Positions 18,293 to 28,287 of a stretch of 28,287 bases of DNA are shown here, one piece after another (position 1 is the first letter of the stretch; the number at the start of each line of letters is the position of its first letter). Source of the DNA: Brachionus koreanus (taxonomy: Eukaryota; Rotifera; Eurotatoria; Ploima; Brachionidae); assembly GCA_016987375.1 (NCBI GenBank), contig PJRA01000506.1, positions 542,078 through 570,364 of the forward strand, in the 5' to 3' direction. Made by a program: the position numbers and the translations under genes. The notes beneath the pieces were generated by a model. That model saw nothing but the letters and a program-made list of their open reading frames with translations. It was not told the DNA's origin and searched no databases.

Positions 18293-19363
18293 CTAAAATT
18301 TAGGTTCATCATTTGTAATTATAACATTATTCTTACAATTAAAGGAAACATTTTTCGTATCGTTTTTGACATTTTTTTCTCCAATACTAGTCAGTATTGA
18401 AAATCTTCCTCTTGGAGACTGATTAGGGACAAAGCTGTCTAATTTTTCATGTTGTGTTTGGATCTTTCGAATATTAGGAATTTGAAATTTAACTTCATTT
18501 TCAAAAAGACTTTTTAAAGAAGTCAATGGAGCTTTTTCCATTGAACTACCAGTAAATGTGTAATAGCATCCATCATTAGAGCTAAATGTCTCATTCATAT
18601 TCGCATCACTAGCAACTCCTGGTGATTTATTTGCGACATGCTTACTACTGTTGGGCTGAGCTAGTTTTCTTGAAGTTTTGTGAAGGCCAACTTTATTTTT
18701 GTCTAACTTTGTTTTGTCAACTTTATCTTTAGAATGAATACTAGCCCGAAACGATATATTTAGCTCATCAAAAGACTTTTCTTCGATTGCTTTTTTAGAT
18801 TTCTGAATATTCTCTAATTTAAGATCAATGTTTTTGATTGTATCTGGTTCTTTGATCATCAAAGCTTTATCTAGTCTTGAATTTCGTCTTCCTTTAGAAC
18901 TGCGATAAATGTCCCATGCTTTCGTTCTATACTCTGTGTCTCGTAATTGTGCCAGAATATTCTCCGTTACAACATGTTCTTGCATATTTCGCAGTAAATA
19001 TTCTGCTTTTTCTCTATCTGCCATCTCATTTAAATTTATCTTGCTTGGCTTTACTTTAGCCACTAATATTAGAACGACAATGATTGCAAAAATTAGCATG
19101 ATAACTATCATATATAAAATTTCGCCTTTTGGATCAGATTCATAATTGTTTACAGTGTTTATAGAATCTGTTGAGTTTGAACTATTGAAAAAATGCTTTA
19201 AAAAAAAATTTTCTAGTCTTTCTAAAGGGACTTGAGATACATTTGCTGATTTTGATATAACTATGTCATAATTTCGATTATTTAACAAAACACTAAACAA
19301 AGAATTGGATTCAGCTAAATTTTTTGTTAGAAAAAAAAATAAAAGTGATTTTTTAATTTGCAT
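18293..19363 (-). CDS. Single-pass membrane protein with short ectodomain and long basic tail
   Basis: 356 residues, one exon as seen. The N-terminus (KKSLLFFFLTKNLAES) is weakly signal-peptide-like. The short ectodomain has N-glycosylation sequons at N41, N60 and N63. One membrane helix spans about residues 82-102 (ILYMIVIMLIFAIIVVLILVA) and is followed by KVKPSK, so the tail should be cytoplasmic. The juxtamembrane part (about 112-160) is charged and helical, and the rest is Ser/Lys/Asn-rich and looks disordered. Topology, the glycosylated ectodomain and the LY-start of the helix recall KCNE potassium-channel beta subunits, but the tail is much longer and I would not assign the family. It has the same orientation as TXNL4A and sits 298 bp upstream of it. 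Confidence 0.75.
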   Translation of the reverse strand: MQIKKSLLFFFLTKNLAESNSLFSVLLNNRNYDIVISKSANVSQVPLERLENFFLKHFFNSSNSTDSINTVNNYESDPKGEILYMIVIMLIFAIIVVLILVAKVKPSKINLNEMADREKAEYLLRNMQEHVVTENILAQLRDTEYRTKAWDIYRSSKGRRNSRLDKALMIKEPDTIKNIDLKLENIQKSKKAIEEKSFDELNISFRASIHSKDKVDKTKLDKNKVGLHKTSRKLAQPNSSKHVANKSPGVASDANMNETFSSNDGCYYTFTGSSMEKAPLTSLKSLFENEVKFQIPNIRKIQTQHEKLDSFVPNQSPRGRFSILTSIGEKNVKNDTKNVSFNCKNNVIITNDEPKF

Positions 19364-21192
19364 TGAAAATCAAGTTGTTGTTAGAATTTAAAATTTTTTT
19401 TTTTTTATAGGTGAACAAAATTTTGTGCTGAAAGCGTTTGTTTAAATTTTATAAATTACTTAATAAGAGTCAAACAAAATTTTATATTATATATTCATTG
19501 CGATTAAGTTTTTTTTTCAGATAAAGCATTGAGAATTTAAAAATTGAGTCATGCTAGTTTTTGTTTTAATAAAATTAAATAATTTGTTAATTACAATTGT
19601 TTTACTTTATTCATGTTTTTAGTTTTTTTCTTACATAGATTTTTATTTTTTATTCATTTAAATATTATTTTTAAAATTTTGGATATTTTATATTTTTTAA
19701 GCTTCAATTTGCCACTTCTTTAGAAATTTGCTTTATTACCTAAAAAATATTTTAAATAATTTCTTCATTTTTGTTCTTGAAAAAAATCAGATGTTTGACA
19801 GAATTTATTTATAAAAAATTTGCTATCATTATTTAAATCATTTGATTTTTTTCAAATTGTTGGTTTTTAAAAATTCCGTTTTTTTCTTATTCAGCTATTT
19901 AAATAATGTTTTTTTTCAACTTTTTAACCCTTTACCATTTGTCTCAAACTCTTCATACAGTTTAAAAATAAGAGAAAAGCTCCATTTTTCTTCAGATGTT
20001 CAGTTATATTTGACTTTTCCATTCAAATAAAAATAAAAATTACTTGAATTAATAAATATCAGAATTACAATTTGGAATTTAAAAAAAAAAAATAATTAAA
20101 ATATATTTTTTATAAAGCTTCCAAATTTAATTAAGGAAAACATATAAATAAAAATTAATGCAGAATTTGGTGCAAATTTAGCAATTATTTGATATTCGGA
20201 TAAATGAATTTGCCAAGCTTTATGTAGCAGATTTTGAAAATTTAAAAAGTTTTTCGCATCATTTGGAAAATTTCTAAACTTAAAGAAAAAATTCTTAGAC
20301 TTGTAGCGTTTTTTTTTTGTTGTTTTTTGGTTAAGTGCCCTAAATCATAAAACTTAGTCTCAGATATTCTAATTTTTGATATTTTAGAATTTTAAACTAA
20401 GATAAAGAAAAATTTTCCCAAGAATTTCATTAGTTTTAATTAAAATAAAAATCATATGGATTTTACGGAGATTGTTAGACTCAAAATTGAAATGTCTGAC
20501 TAAAATTTTTGATTTGGGGCATTCAAGTAAACAATACATAAAATAGAATTTTTTATTAAACTCAAAATAAAACTTTGATCATAAAACTTGGCTCTTAACT
20601 AAAGAATAATTAATTAACTTACCTGTAGGCAACTAATAAATTTTTGGAACCTTGATTTTAGAAAAATAGAAAAAATTTAAAAAATATTTCTTAATTTAAT
20701 ATTTATTTTCTTAATATTTGAGCAGCTATCAAAAAGTATTTAAATATAATTATTCATATTTTTATTTATTTAATGAATCTTAGGTTATTGGATTGTCTAA
20801 ATAAAAGTCCAAAAATAAATTAAAACAGTAAAAATTTAAAGTGAAAATTAATGTATTGAAATTAGAAATATTAGCTTTAATTATAGGGTCAAAAAATTTT
20901 ATTTATGTTTGCATAAATATTTATTGGTCTCAAATTTCTTTAAAAAGAATGAAGTGGTTGGAACAGAAAATTAAGCGAAATTCACTCATAGACGGTGTCT
21001 TCAATAACCAGTAAAAAATTAATTGATTTATTTAAGTTTAGTTAATCTTTTTCGAATATAACCTGGCGAAAATTTAAATAAAAATTGTGCAATCATTCTA
21101 AGGAACTAAAGCATTATTGTTGGTTTAAGGTTTATTCAAAAAATATCCAAACAAAATTTCAATGGTAAATTGCAATGCTATAATTCAAAAAT
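19364..21192. other. 1.8 kb gene-free AT-rich region
   Basis: Dominated by T- and A-runs. The longest frame (19842-20030, +) is a Phe-rich low-complexity translation without support. I see no tRNA fold, transposon end or repeat family here. It must include the promoter of the membrane-protein gene. Confidence 0.5.
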
Positions 21193-21510
21193 TTATTTTT
21201 TGCCTGGGAAAAATTTTGTATTTTGGGGATATCCAAAGTGTTGTCCATTTTCTAATTTTTCACCCTTCTTATCTACTGGATGATAATGCGGTACTTGACC
21301 TTTTTCATGAGCTGAATGGTGAATTGGTTTGCCTTAAAAATTTATTTAAAATGTAAAATATATGTTTATATTTGATTATTTTATATTACCATATCCAGCA
21401 TTTCTTGCAGCATCTTGAGCGTCACCTCTTGAATTTTTCAAAATAAAATAATGCTCCGGTTTACCGCTAGGACCGGTTCCTCTGCCATTGTATGGACCGT
21501 TATAGTTCAT
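21193..21510 (-). CDS. Small His-rich protein resembling a bacterial polymorphic-toxin C-terminal domain, two exons
   Basis: Exon 1 is 21510-21390 and exon 2 is 21332-21193, joined by a 57-nt GTAATA...AAG intron (phase 1, in Gly41), for 86 residues. Neither exon alone makes a long frame. The N-terminus is Gly/Pro-rich (GRGTGPSGKP). A helix-like DAQDAARNAG segment follows, then a dense histidine array: H45, H46, H49, H56, H58 and H72, in the pattern HHxxH...PHYHPxDxxG...GxHFxYP. There is no signal peptide or membrane helix. From memory, small C-terminal domains of bacterial RHS/polymorphic toxins and related stand-alone proteins share this AAR...HH...HYHP...H-F-YP layout, possibly with nuclease or metal-binding function. 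That homology is unverified, and I cannot name the family. The intron and AT-rich codons show it is a resident eukaryotic gene, perhaps after horizontal transfer. Confidence 0.72.
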
Positions 21511-21679
21511 TTTTAGCAATATTTTTTATAATTTTACAGCTTTTCATCTTGTATTTAAACTACTTCTTATAATTGGGATTTTTACCATTTTTGATTTTAT
21601 TCTTATTTTTGGGATTTTTTTCTCTTCTCTATTTATTAATTTTTTACATTTTTATGAAAAACAAAAATTATTATCATAA

Positions 21680-22174
21680 TTAGAATGAATGCAAGAGTCC
21701 CAAATTAGCTAGTCTTGACTCATAATTCAAACTTCTTATTTGTGGAACAAGCTTCGTTGCTCGTCTTTGTACTTGTTCAAGTCTAAATATATCTTTCTTT
21801 AAATAAGGATTCCAAGCAGGTGCACAGTATTCAAGATGCGGTCTAACATATGCTTTGTAAAGCAGCAAAAACGATTGAGCATCCCTATACACAAATGTTT
21901 TCTTGAGATTACCAAGCATATTATTAGCTTTTTTAACGCAGCTATCGGTTTGATCATTCCATTTTAGTTTGTTGTTCACCATTACACCAAGATCGCGCTC
22001 AGTAGTAGTCTCCGCTAATTCAACTCTGATATCATTCGCACTTAACATTGAAATTTCTTGCCTAGTAATCTTTGAGTTGCCAAAATACATAACTTTGCAC
22101 TTAGATTCATTAAATTCCATACTCTAAAGTTTCGACCACTCAACCATCTTGTCAATGTCATCTTGAATTAGCAT
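21680..22174 (-). pseudogene. LINE reverse transcriptase fragment with a nonsense codon
   Basis: From 22174 downwards the translation reads MLIQDDIDKMVEWSKL, stop, then SMEFNESKCKVMYFGN and ERDLGVMVNNKLKWNDQ, KKANNMLGNLKKTF, YVRPHLEYCAPAWNPY and LEQVQRRATKLVPQI, the conserved post-catalytic region of CR1/L2/Jockey-type reverse transcriptases. The TAG at 22126-22124 stands where the family usually has Trp. The frame breaks off after GLLHSF, before the typical RRxRGDLI segment. Both ends are abrupt; the left flank beyond 22174 is a TTTA-rich tract. Orientation is opposite to the LINE at 16777. A broken internal fragment. Confidence 0.82.
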
Positions 22175-22934
22175 ATTTTATTTATTTATTTCAGTTAATA
22201 ATATATACACATAATGAAAAATATACATATAAATGAGGAAAAAATTTTGTCTCTCATAGATTGAAATTAGAGATATTTTCTATTAAAAAAAACAAAAACA
22301 ATTCAATCTAAGGAGCCGTATATCAAGCACAATATCAACAATTTCTGTTTGGTTTAATGGTTATAAATTAAGCTTATTTTTCTATAGGTTTATCAATGCT
22401 AAGCTGTATTTTTTATTAAATAATTAATTATTTATATAGCAAATAAATATCTCGCCCATTTTTAACTAGAAATTAAATTCAAATTTTTTGTTTTGAAAAA
22501 AAAATTCCATTTGTTATCTTTAAATATTAATTAGACAGAAATCCATAATACAAACAACAATAATAATATGATAATAATATAAGTTACAACAAGCTAGCAA
22601 GCTAGACTTGCGAAGATAGGAAACAGTAGAATCCCATCTATGGTAACTGATACTTAATAATGCTTAAATATTTTAATAGTATTTTCATAAAATTTTAAAA
22701 TGCTTTATAAGTAAATCTAAGACGTAAATCAGTTATTTATTAAGAATAATTATTATCAAAATAATCCTAATAAGCGTTAAATTTTGATGTTAAGTCATAA
22801 AAATTCCAAAAAACTTCCAAGCATTAAATAATTAATTTAAAAAACAAATGAAATCAATTGCTTTAGGAAATGAGCTCAGTGTATTTAAAGAAACAACTGA
22901 AAAATAATTTCAATTACAGTTCCTAAAATAAAAT
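22175..22934. other. Intergenic upstream of the PAN-LRR gene
   Basis: 760 bp, AT-rich. It has a TTTA-type run next to the LINE fragment, an AATAAT-type run near 22555-22580 and a short gctagcaagctagac duplication near 22591-22605. No coding frame is seen; the PAN-LRR promoter should lie at the right end. Confidence 0.45.
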
Positions 22935-24336
22935 ATGATCAGTAAATTTGAGATTATAGTTTTATTTCTGAATTTTTGCAATTTTATTCATTCAGAAAAT
23001 TACAGTAAAAAAATTTATTCTTAATTTAAATCATTTAAAAATTTTCTTAAGATTCCAAGTTTAAAAAAATTTTAATTGACACAGATTTATCTTTATTTTC
23101 GTCAGAGGATAATTTAATTACTAGTTCATGGTCAATTAGCCGATTTCAATGCTTAAAAGAATGCTCTAGAAATTTAGAATGTAACTTTGCAAGATTTTCA
23201 GCACAAAATTGTTCGTTATTTAAGCATAAAATGCTACAAAATAAAATTTTCGATGGATCATTTTGGTACAATCATAGCTACATCAAAAACCTTAGTTGTG
23301 AAGGTAAAATTTTCTTTAAAATTTTGAATAAAAACAAACAAAATAATTTTTTCAAGGCCAGATATTTAATGGACAAAGCATAAATTTTGAACAGGAATAT
23401 TTTATGAACTTGAGTTCAAGAAATATTTGTTCAATTCAACCTAACAGCTTTAAGAGTGCACATGTTTTAGAAACACTTGATTTAAAATACAATTTAATTA
23501 CATCATTAAATTCAGAAATTTTTTTCAACTTATCAAACCTGCTAAATTTGTATCTTGGCTTTAATAGGATAAGTTTAATCGAAGTTGATTCTTTTTCAAA
23601 TTTAAGGCTGCTAAATCAATTATTTCTTAATGGAAACAAGTTAAGATTATTAAAAGATAATGTTTTTGTTGGCCTAAGTTCTCTAAGTTTGTTAGATTTA
23701 TCATCAAATTATTTAGAAACTCTAAACTCTTTTACATTTAATGGTTTATATCAATTGGAGCATTTAAACTTGGCATTTAATTTAATTCGAAGTATACATT
23801 CTAACTCATTTTGTATTTTGTTTAATCTTAAAACCTTGGACATTATGTATAATAAACTAGACTCATTAGATAATAATATTTTCAATAATTTAACAAATTT
23901 ATCATATCTAGAATTATCTGGGAACTCTTTTAGCTCCATAAATTTATTTAATCAGACCAAGTTGACTTATCTTAGTGTTTATATGAACAATTTTACTTAT
24001 TTTTCCAAGTTTTTGCCTTCATTGACATTTCTTGATTTGGGATATAACCCACTTAAATATATTAATTATTCTTTAATAATGCCATCAAGTGAGCTTGTTT
24101 CACAATTGGAGACCTTATATTTAGATGGATGCGATTTATTCTATATAGAAAATAATATTTTTCAAAGTTTTCAAAATTTGAAAAATTTATATTTTGATAG
24201 CAATAAATTAACTTATTTGAATTTTTCATTATTTATGAATCTTAGTAGTTTATCAAAAGTCACAATTGATACACAAATATTTAATCTACCTGAATTACAA
24301 ACAGCATTTCCTACAATTAATTTTGAACTGAATTGA
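22935..24336 (+). CDS. Secreted PAN/apple-like plus leucine-rich-repeat protein, three exons
   Basis: Exons: 22935-23004, 23052-23303, 23357-24336, giving 433 residues. Introns are 47 and 53 nt (donors GTAAAA, GTAAAA; acceptors AAG; both phase 1). Exon 1 encodes a signal peptide (MISKFEIIVLFLNFCNFIHS). Exon 2 encodes a Cys-containing module with C57-x3-C61-x5-C67-x9-C77 (RFQCLKECSRNLECNFARFS), the pattern of PAN/apple domains. Exon 3 gives about 11 LRRs of LxxLxLxxNxL type (about residues 140-415), such as LETLDLKYN, LSLLDLSSN and LTFLDLGYN, and it ends without a Cys-rich cap, membrane helix or GPI-like tail. Likely an extracellular recognition or adhesion protein; ligand unknown. The exon-domain match suggests a domain-shuffled gene. 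An AATAAA lies at 24436-24441. Confidence 0.85.
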
Positions 24337-24854
24337 TGATATTAGAATCTGGAAAAAACAAAAATTAGAAAAAATTAATACCGTAAAATTTAGTTAGTAT
24401 TTATTTATGAAATTTTAATTTTTATCTTAAGATTTAATAAAAAATCAAACTAGCTGGCCTTAAAATTGAAAATTTTCTCAGACTGTGCTTTTGTTTAAGA
24501 TAAACATAAATATATTAGAAAAAATTCAAGAAGCAAAGCAAACTAATCAAATAGTTTTCAATTTATTTTTCTTATTCGGTTAAATTTTTTCTTCTTTATT
24601 TTTACATGATTAAAATAAATCATTTTTTGTCATAAAATTATATTCTAATAAAATTTCAATGCAAATCTTTTTAAAATTAATAAAGTAACGCGGATAGTAA
24701 AATTAATTATCTAAGTGTTTATTTTAATTTATTTTGCATAATATATCAAATAGGCAGCCCAATGGTAAATGAGCTTTAACAGCAACAAATACAAGTAAAT
24801 GTTCTTTAGATTTCAAAAATTTACAGAATTAAATCTAAAAATGAATAACCCACC
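24337..24854. other. Intergenic, no gene seen
   Basis: AT-rich 3' flank of the PAN-LRR gene with a candidate AATAAA at 24436-24441, 100 nt after the stop. The rest shows no coding frame. Confidence 0.45.
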
Positions 24855-25275
24855 TATGAAAGTAAAAGATATTGAGCGCGATCTTGAATCTACCTATAAG
24901 CATGTAAGCATTTTGGAAAATGGAATCAGCAATCACAACGAGCAGCAAATAAAACCAACATAATACTTGATTAACTCAAACAAGTGTTTGAAAATTGAAC
25001 AATGAAAAATTTTTACAGAATGACGCTAGAAAAGATGCAAAGGCGGACTACAAAATTGGTCCATGAGATAAATAACTCTACTTACGAGAAAAAACTGAAA
25101 AAGTTTAACTTGAAAACTTTAAGAGAAAGATGAGAACAAAGTGATCTAATTAAGTTCTTTAAACTTACCAACAACCTAAGAATGCTAAAATTTAAAAACT
25201 TGTCAAATATTGCTCGGCACTCACATGCAATGGTCAAGCTCCAGCAGTTGGTATTAAGGATAAAAAGATTAGGAT
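24855..25275 (+). pseudogene. LINE reverse transcriptase relic, multiple frameshifts
   Basis: Pieces of the post-catalytic reverse-transcriptase region appear in order in different frames: KVKDIERDL (about 24860-24890), then QSQRAANKTNIIL with KQVFEN after a stop (about 24927-24992), then LEKMQRRTTKLVHEI and YEKKLKKFNLKTLRER, stop, EQSDLIKFFKLTNN (about 25028-25175). The order and motifs match the LINE pieces at 16777 and 21680, but the divergence is greater, so this is an older copy. A segment between the frames, which should encode the RPHLEY block, is deleted. Confidence 0.72.
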
Positions 25276-25624
25276 AACGAAAAAATGCACAAATACAAAG
25301 CAGTTAATTTTCTTTTTTATTATATTTTTTAATAAATTTTGATAGATTAGCTGATTACAAGCCATAAAATATCAATAAATCTGGATTAATCTAATAAATT
25401 TTTCAAATAAAAAACAAAATTAAAACTTTTAATTGTCTTGTCTTTAATTTTATTGATCATAGCTAATTCTTTTTCTTATTAATCTAAAAATCTAAAAAAA
25501 AAAGATTGAAAATAAATTCATGTCTAAAAGTAACTTAGAAGTGCTTTTAAATCAAAATTTGTATGCATTAAGATTCTTTATAAATATTTTTTGTTTTCAC
25601 GTTTAATTATTCGTTTAACCAAAA
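25276..25624. other. Intergenic upstream of DUS3L
   Basis: AT-rich, 349 bp, and should contain the DUS3L promoter. An ATG at 25520 opens a 28-codon frame but does not connect in phase to DUS3L. Confidence 0.4.
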
Positions 25625-27663
25625 ATGGAACTTTATAAAAATTTGAGTAAGTTAAACGAGCTAAGTGAAATAGTAGTTGAAAAAGCAAACTTATGCAGAT
25701 CAGATAATTTCTCAGCTAAGATCAAACCCGAGTAATGTATTGTCCAAATTTTTTAGGCTCAATAATGACAGTTTAATCCAAAGGTATATTCTAATAGAAC
25801 AAGTTGTTACTTCGATTGATCATCAAAATCTCAATAAAAATTCTGAAAATCAAGTCCAAAATAATGAAGAGGATATTAATGAAAATAATAAAAAAATGCT
25901 TGAGCATTCATCCGAAGATCATGTAAACAAAAAATTCAAGAGGGTAGGAGAAACTTTATTTTTAAAAATTTTTTACAAATTTTATTCCTTTTAAAGGGCG
26001 AAAACAAAAAAAATGAAAGAAAACAGTTCGTAAAAATACGTGAAGCCAGATTATGTCCCTTCATTGCAAAATGCATTGAATGTGAATATGGTTCAAAGTG
26101 TACATACAATCATGATGTCAAAGCATATATGGAAAACAAACAGAAAGATGTTAGCGAGATTTGTTATTTATTTGAAAAATATGGAAAATGTCCTTTTGGA
26201 ATATCTTGTCGATTTGGCTCAAAGCATTTAGAAAAAATAGACGATCAAAATTACAAAAATTTAATAAATGAAGATATATATTCAAATGATAAAACAGTTC
26301 CAATTTATAATGTTTTAAACAGTGATTTGAGAACTAAACTTTGGAAGAAAAAATACGATTTTAAATTTAGTGATAAAATAATTTCTAAAGTTAATGAAAA
26401 TCGTAGCACAGCTCTTAAATATCATCGTTTTAAAGGAACTCTTGTCAATAGAAATGATGAAGAAAACAAGCCTGAAGAAAAAACAAAAAATGAACCACGA
26501 TTAGGTTCAATAACCGATGAGGAATTAATTAAAATGAGAACAGCTGAAAAAAAAGTAATAGATTGGAAAAATAAGCTTTATTTGGCACCATTAACAACTG
26601 TAGGAAACCTTCCATTTCGTCGTATATGCAAAGAATACGGAGCCGACATTACTTGTTCTGAAATGGCAATGTGCACCAATCTTCTTGCTGGTCAAGCTTC
26701 CGAATGGGCACTAATAAAACGACATGAAAGTGAGGATTTATTTGGAGTTCAACTTGCAGGAGCCTATCCTAACACGATGACAAAAGCTTGTCAATTAATT
26801 AAAGAAAATTTTAAAGTAGACTTTGTCGATATAAATTCAGGATGCCCAATAGACTTGATTTTTAATAAAGGAGCTGGCTGTGCTCTCATGACTAGAATTG
26901 ATTACTTTCAAAAAATTATAAAATCTTTAAACACTTTGTTAGATGTACCAGTTACAGCTAAAATCCGAACTGGTATAAAGGAAGATGTTTTTATAGCTAA
27001 TGAACTAGTAGCTGAAATGAAGACCTGGGGAGTTTCAATGATTACTGTGAGATGAACTTTTCTTTTTTAATTTTAAAATTGAAAGCAATTTTTATAAAGC
27101 TTCATGGCAGAACCCGACAACAGCGCTACAGTAAACTGGCTGATTGGCAGTATATAAACGACTGTGCCAAATCATGTGATCCTGTGCCACTTTTTGGATG
27201 TGGTGACATCTTATCCTATCATGATTACAATCAGCATATGCAAAATTCAAACATTAGCGGATGCATGATAGCCAGAGGTGCTTTGTATAAACCGTGGTTA
27301 TTTACTGAAATTAAAGAACAAAGAGATTGGGATATATCAGCTTGGGAAAGGTTTGAAATGCTAAAAAAATTTACAAATTACGGTCTTGAACATTGGGGTT
27401 CAGACTCACAAGGTGTTGAAACAACTAGACGCTTTCTGCTTGAATGGCTTTCGTTTTTATATAGGTACATACCAATTGGAATACTAGAACAAGTTCCGCA
27501 GCATATAAACCAAAGACCTCCATTTTATTTCGGGAGAAATGATCTCGAGAGTTTAATGGCAAGTCCTAAAAGCTCAGATTGGATCAAATTAAGTGAGATG
27601 CTTCTCGGACCAGTTCCAGAAGGTTTTCAATTTACTCCAAAGCACAAAGCTAATGCCTATTAA
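25625..27663 (+). CDS. DUS3L: tRNA-dihydrouridine(47) synthase DUS3L, four exons
   Basis: Exons: 25625-25646, 25699-25943, 25997-27046, 27100-27663, giving 626 residues (human 650). Introns are 52, 53 and 53 nt; donors GTAAGT, GTAGGA and GTGAGA. The start is the ATG at 25625: only its GTAAGT donor joined to the TTATGCAG acceptor keeps the frame. Two zinc fingers follow: C109-x8-C118-x5-C124-x3-H128, a classic CCCH, and C145-x8-C154-x5-C160-x5-H166 ([17 protein letters not shown]). The TIM-barrel DUS domain starts near 282 ([20 protein letters not shown]) with NSGCP at C372, the catalytic-loop Cys C384 in GAGCALM, AKIRTG, and after the last junction [26 protein letters not shown] and [18 protein letters not shown]. 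It uses FMN and NADPH to reduce uridine 47 in tRNA variable loops and also modifies some mRNAs. Confidence 0.95.
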
Positions 27664-28151
27664 AAAGTCAAATATTGGTTTTAAATAAAAAATTTTAAAT
27701 TCTATCATTTTTTTCGAAATCTTTTTTTATTTCTTTATTATTTTAATCTTTTTAAAGTTGATGCCTGAATAGTTCAACTGAACTAACTGAATTTGGTGAT
27801 CAATTACTTAAAGTTAAATTTTTTTTTTCATCAAAATTTCTATTTTAAAGATTTTTTTTTGTTCAGATTGTTTTTAAAAAGGAATTGAATTAGTTTTTGT
27901 GAAAAATTTGCTTTTTTTCAAAGATTTTAGTTTATATTCACAAATTAAAATTTAAAAAAAATTATTGATTTAATTACTTAGAAAAAACCTGGTGCCTTTT
28001 ATTCGTTCAAAATTTAATCTTTCGCTAACCAAAGATTTATTTTGATAAATTAAAATAACTGTTAAAGTTACGAGATATTACTATTTTTCTAAATTGAATC
28101 AAAATTTTGTTTAAATAAGATTGTTTTTAAAGAAACAATTTTATTTATAAA
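27664..28151. other. 3' flank of DUS3L, no gene seen
   Basis: An AATAAA at 27684-27689, 20 nt after the stop, should end DUS3L transcripts. The remaining sequence is AT-rich without frames. The 5' boundary of the reverse-transcriptase fragment at 28152 cannot be placed. Confidence 0.5.
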
Positions 28152-28287
28152 TCTCCAGTATACAAAAAGAAAGGTGGTAAAACAAATCCTGAAAACTATC
28201 GTCCAATATCGCTTTTATCGATATTAATAAAAATAATGGAGAAGCTAATAAGGGATGAAATGGTAATGCATTTATCGGAACACAAAT
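28152..28287 (+). mobile_element. Start of a LINE reverse transcriptase domain, cut by the window edge
   Basis: The last 136 bases are open and read SPVYKKKGGKTNPENYRPIS followed by LLSILIKIMEKLIRDEMV, the fingers region (PxxKKGxxxxPxNYRPISLxSxxxKxxEK) of non-LTR reverse transcriptases. No stop or frameshift is seen, so this copy could be better preserved than the others and may continue beyond the window. It encodes an earlier part of the polymerase than the other pieces, so no overlap comparison is possible here. Confidence 0.85.

Noticed and set aside
19842..20030. 62-codon plus-strand frame
   Set aside because: Phe/Leu-rich translation of T-rich sequence, with no homology-like motif.
21162..21356. 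64-codon plus-strand frame
   Set aside because: Antisense to exon 2 of the His-rich gene, whose splice structure and motif are far better supported.
22581..22650. Possible tRNA-like fold around the gctagcaagctagac repeat
   Set aside because: No anticodon loop, T-loop consensus or acceptor stem could be drawn.
25520..25606. Alternative first exon for DUS3L from the ATG at 25520
   Set aside because: It needs a poor GTTTAA donor and gives no N-terminal similarity; the ATG at 25625 with a GTAAGT donor joins in frame.
1..28287. CRISPR arrays, bacterial operons, ribosomal RNA
   Set aside because: The window is a spliced eukaryotic locus; no regularly spaced repeats or rRNA signatures were seen.

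Overview
This is a very AT-rich stretch of an animal nuclear genome. The genes carry short spliceosomal introns, mostly 45-57 nt with GTA-type donors and T/A-rich tracts before AG, and AATAAA signals follow several stops. The gene set is metazoan: NEDD1, NAA10, an NHE6/7/9-type exchanger, a cationic amino acid transporter, TXNL4A and DUS3L. Compact introns, base composition and many LINE and Tc1/mariner remains would fit a rotifer such as Brachionus, but that is an inference. Exon-intron structures were rebuilt by eye from splice sites, reading phase and remembered family alignments.

Layout. 1-530 holds no gene. 530-757 is a small inverted-repeat element flanked by 10-11 bp direct repeats. 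953-3019 (+) encodes a large basic, proline-containing disordered protein. 3428-4047 is a decayed mariner transposase (-). 4917-8443 (-) is a four-exon SLC7/CAT-type transporter with a 1.6 kb first intron. 8672-9346 (-) is NAA10, facing away from NEDD1 (9523-11483, +) across only 176 bp. 12143-12583 (+) is a small orphan ORF. 13229-13672 is a 444 bp MITE with near-perfect TIRs and a TA target duplication. 13835-14370 (-) is a LINE reverse transcriptase relic. 14621-16639 (-) is a seven-exon endosomal-type Na+/H+ exchanger. 16777-17365 (+) is the 3' end of a LINE, with a 28-N assembly gap, two tandem hairpins and an (ACT)6 tail. 17566-17994 (-) is intronless TXNL4A/DIM1. 18293-19363 (-) is a single-pass membrane protein. 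About 1.8 kb without genes follows.

The right part starts with a two-exon gene of 86 codons (21193-21510, -) that has no long ORF. Its His-rich product resembles C-terminal domains of bacterial polymorphic toxins. A LINE fragment lies at 21680-22174 (-). A secreted PAN-like plus leucine-rich-repeat protein (22935-24336, +) follows, then another LINE relic (24855-25275, +), DUS3L (25625-27663, +), and the start of a further reverse transcriptase that runs off the end (28152-28287, +).

The genes are unrelated housekeeping and membrane functions (N-terminal acetylation, spindle nucleation, splicing, tRNA modification, ion and amino acid transport) and form no pathway or operon. The least ordinary items are the toxin-domain-like small gene, the PAN-LRR secreted protein, a GA-AG intron and a tandem-donor intron in the exchanger, the two non-autonomous elements with intact boundaries, and the LINE 3' hairpin pair.
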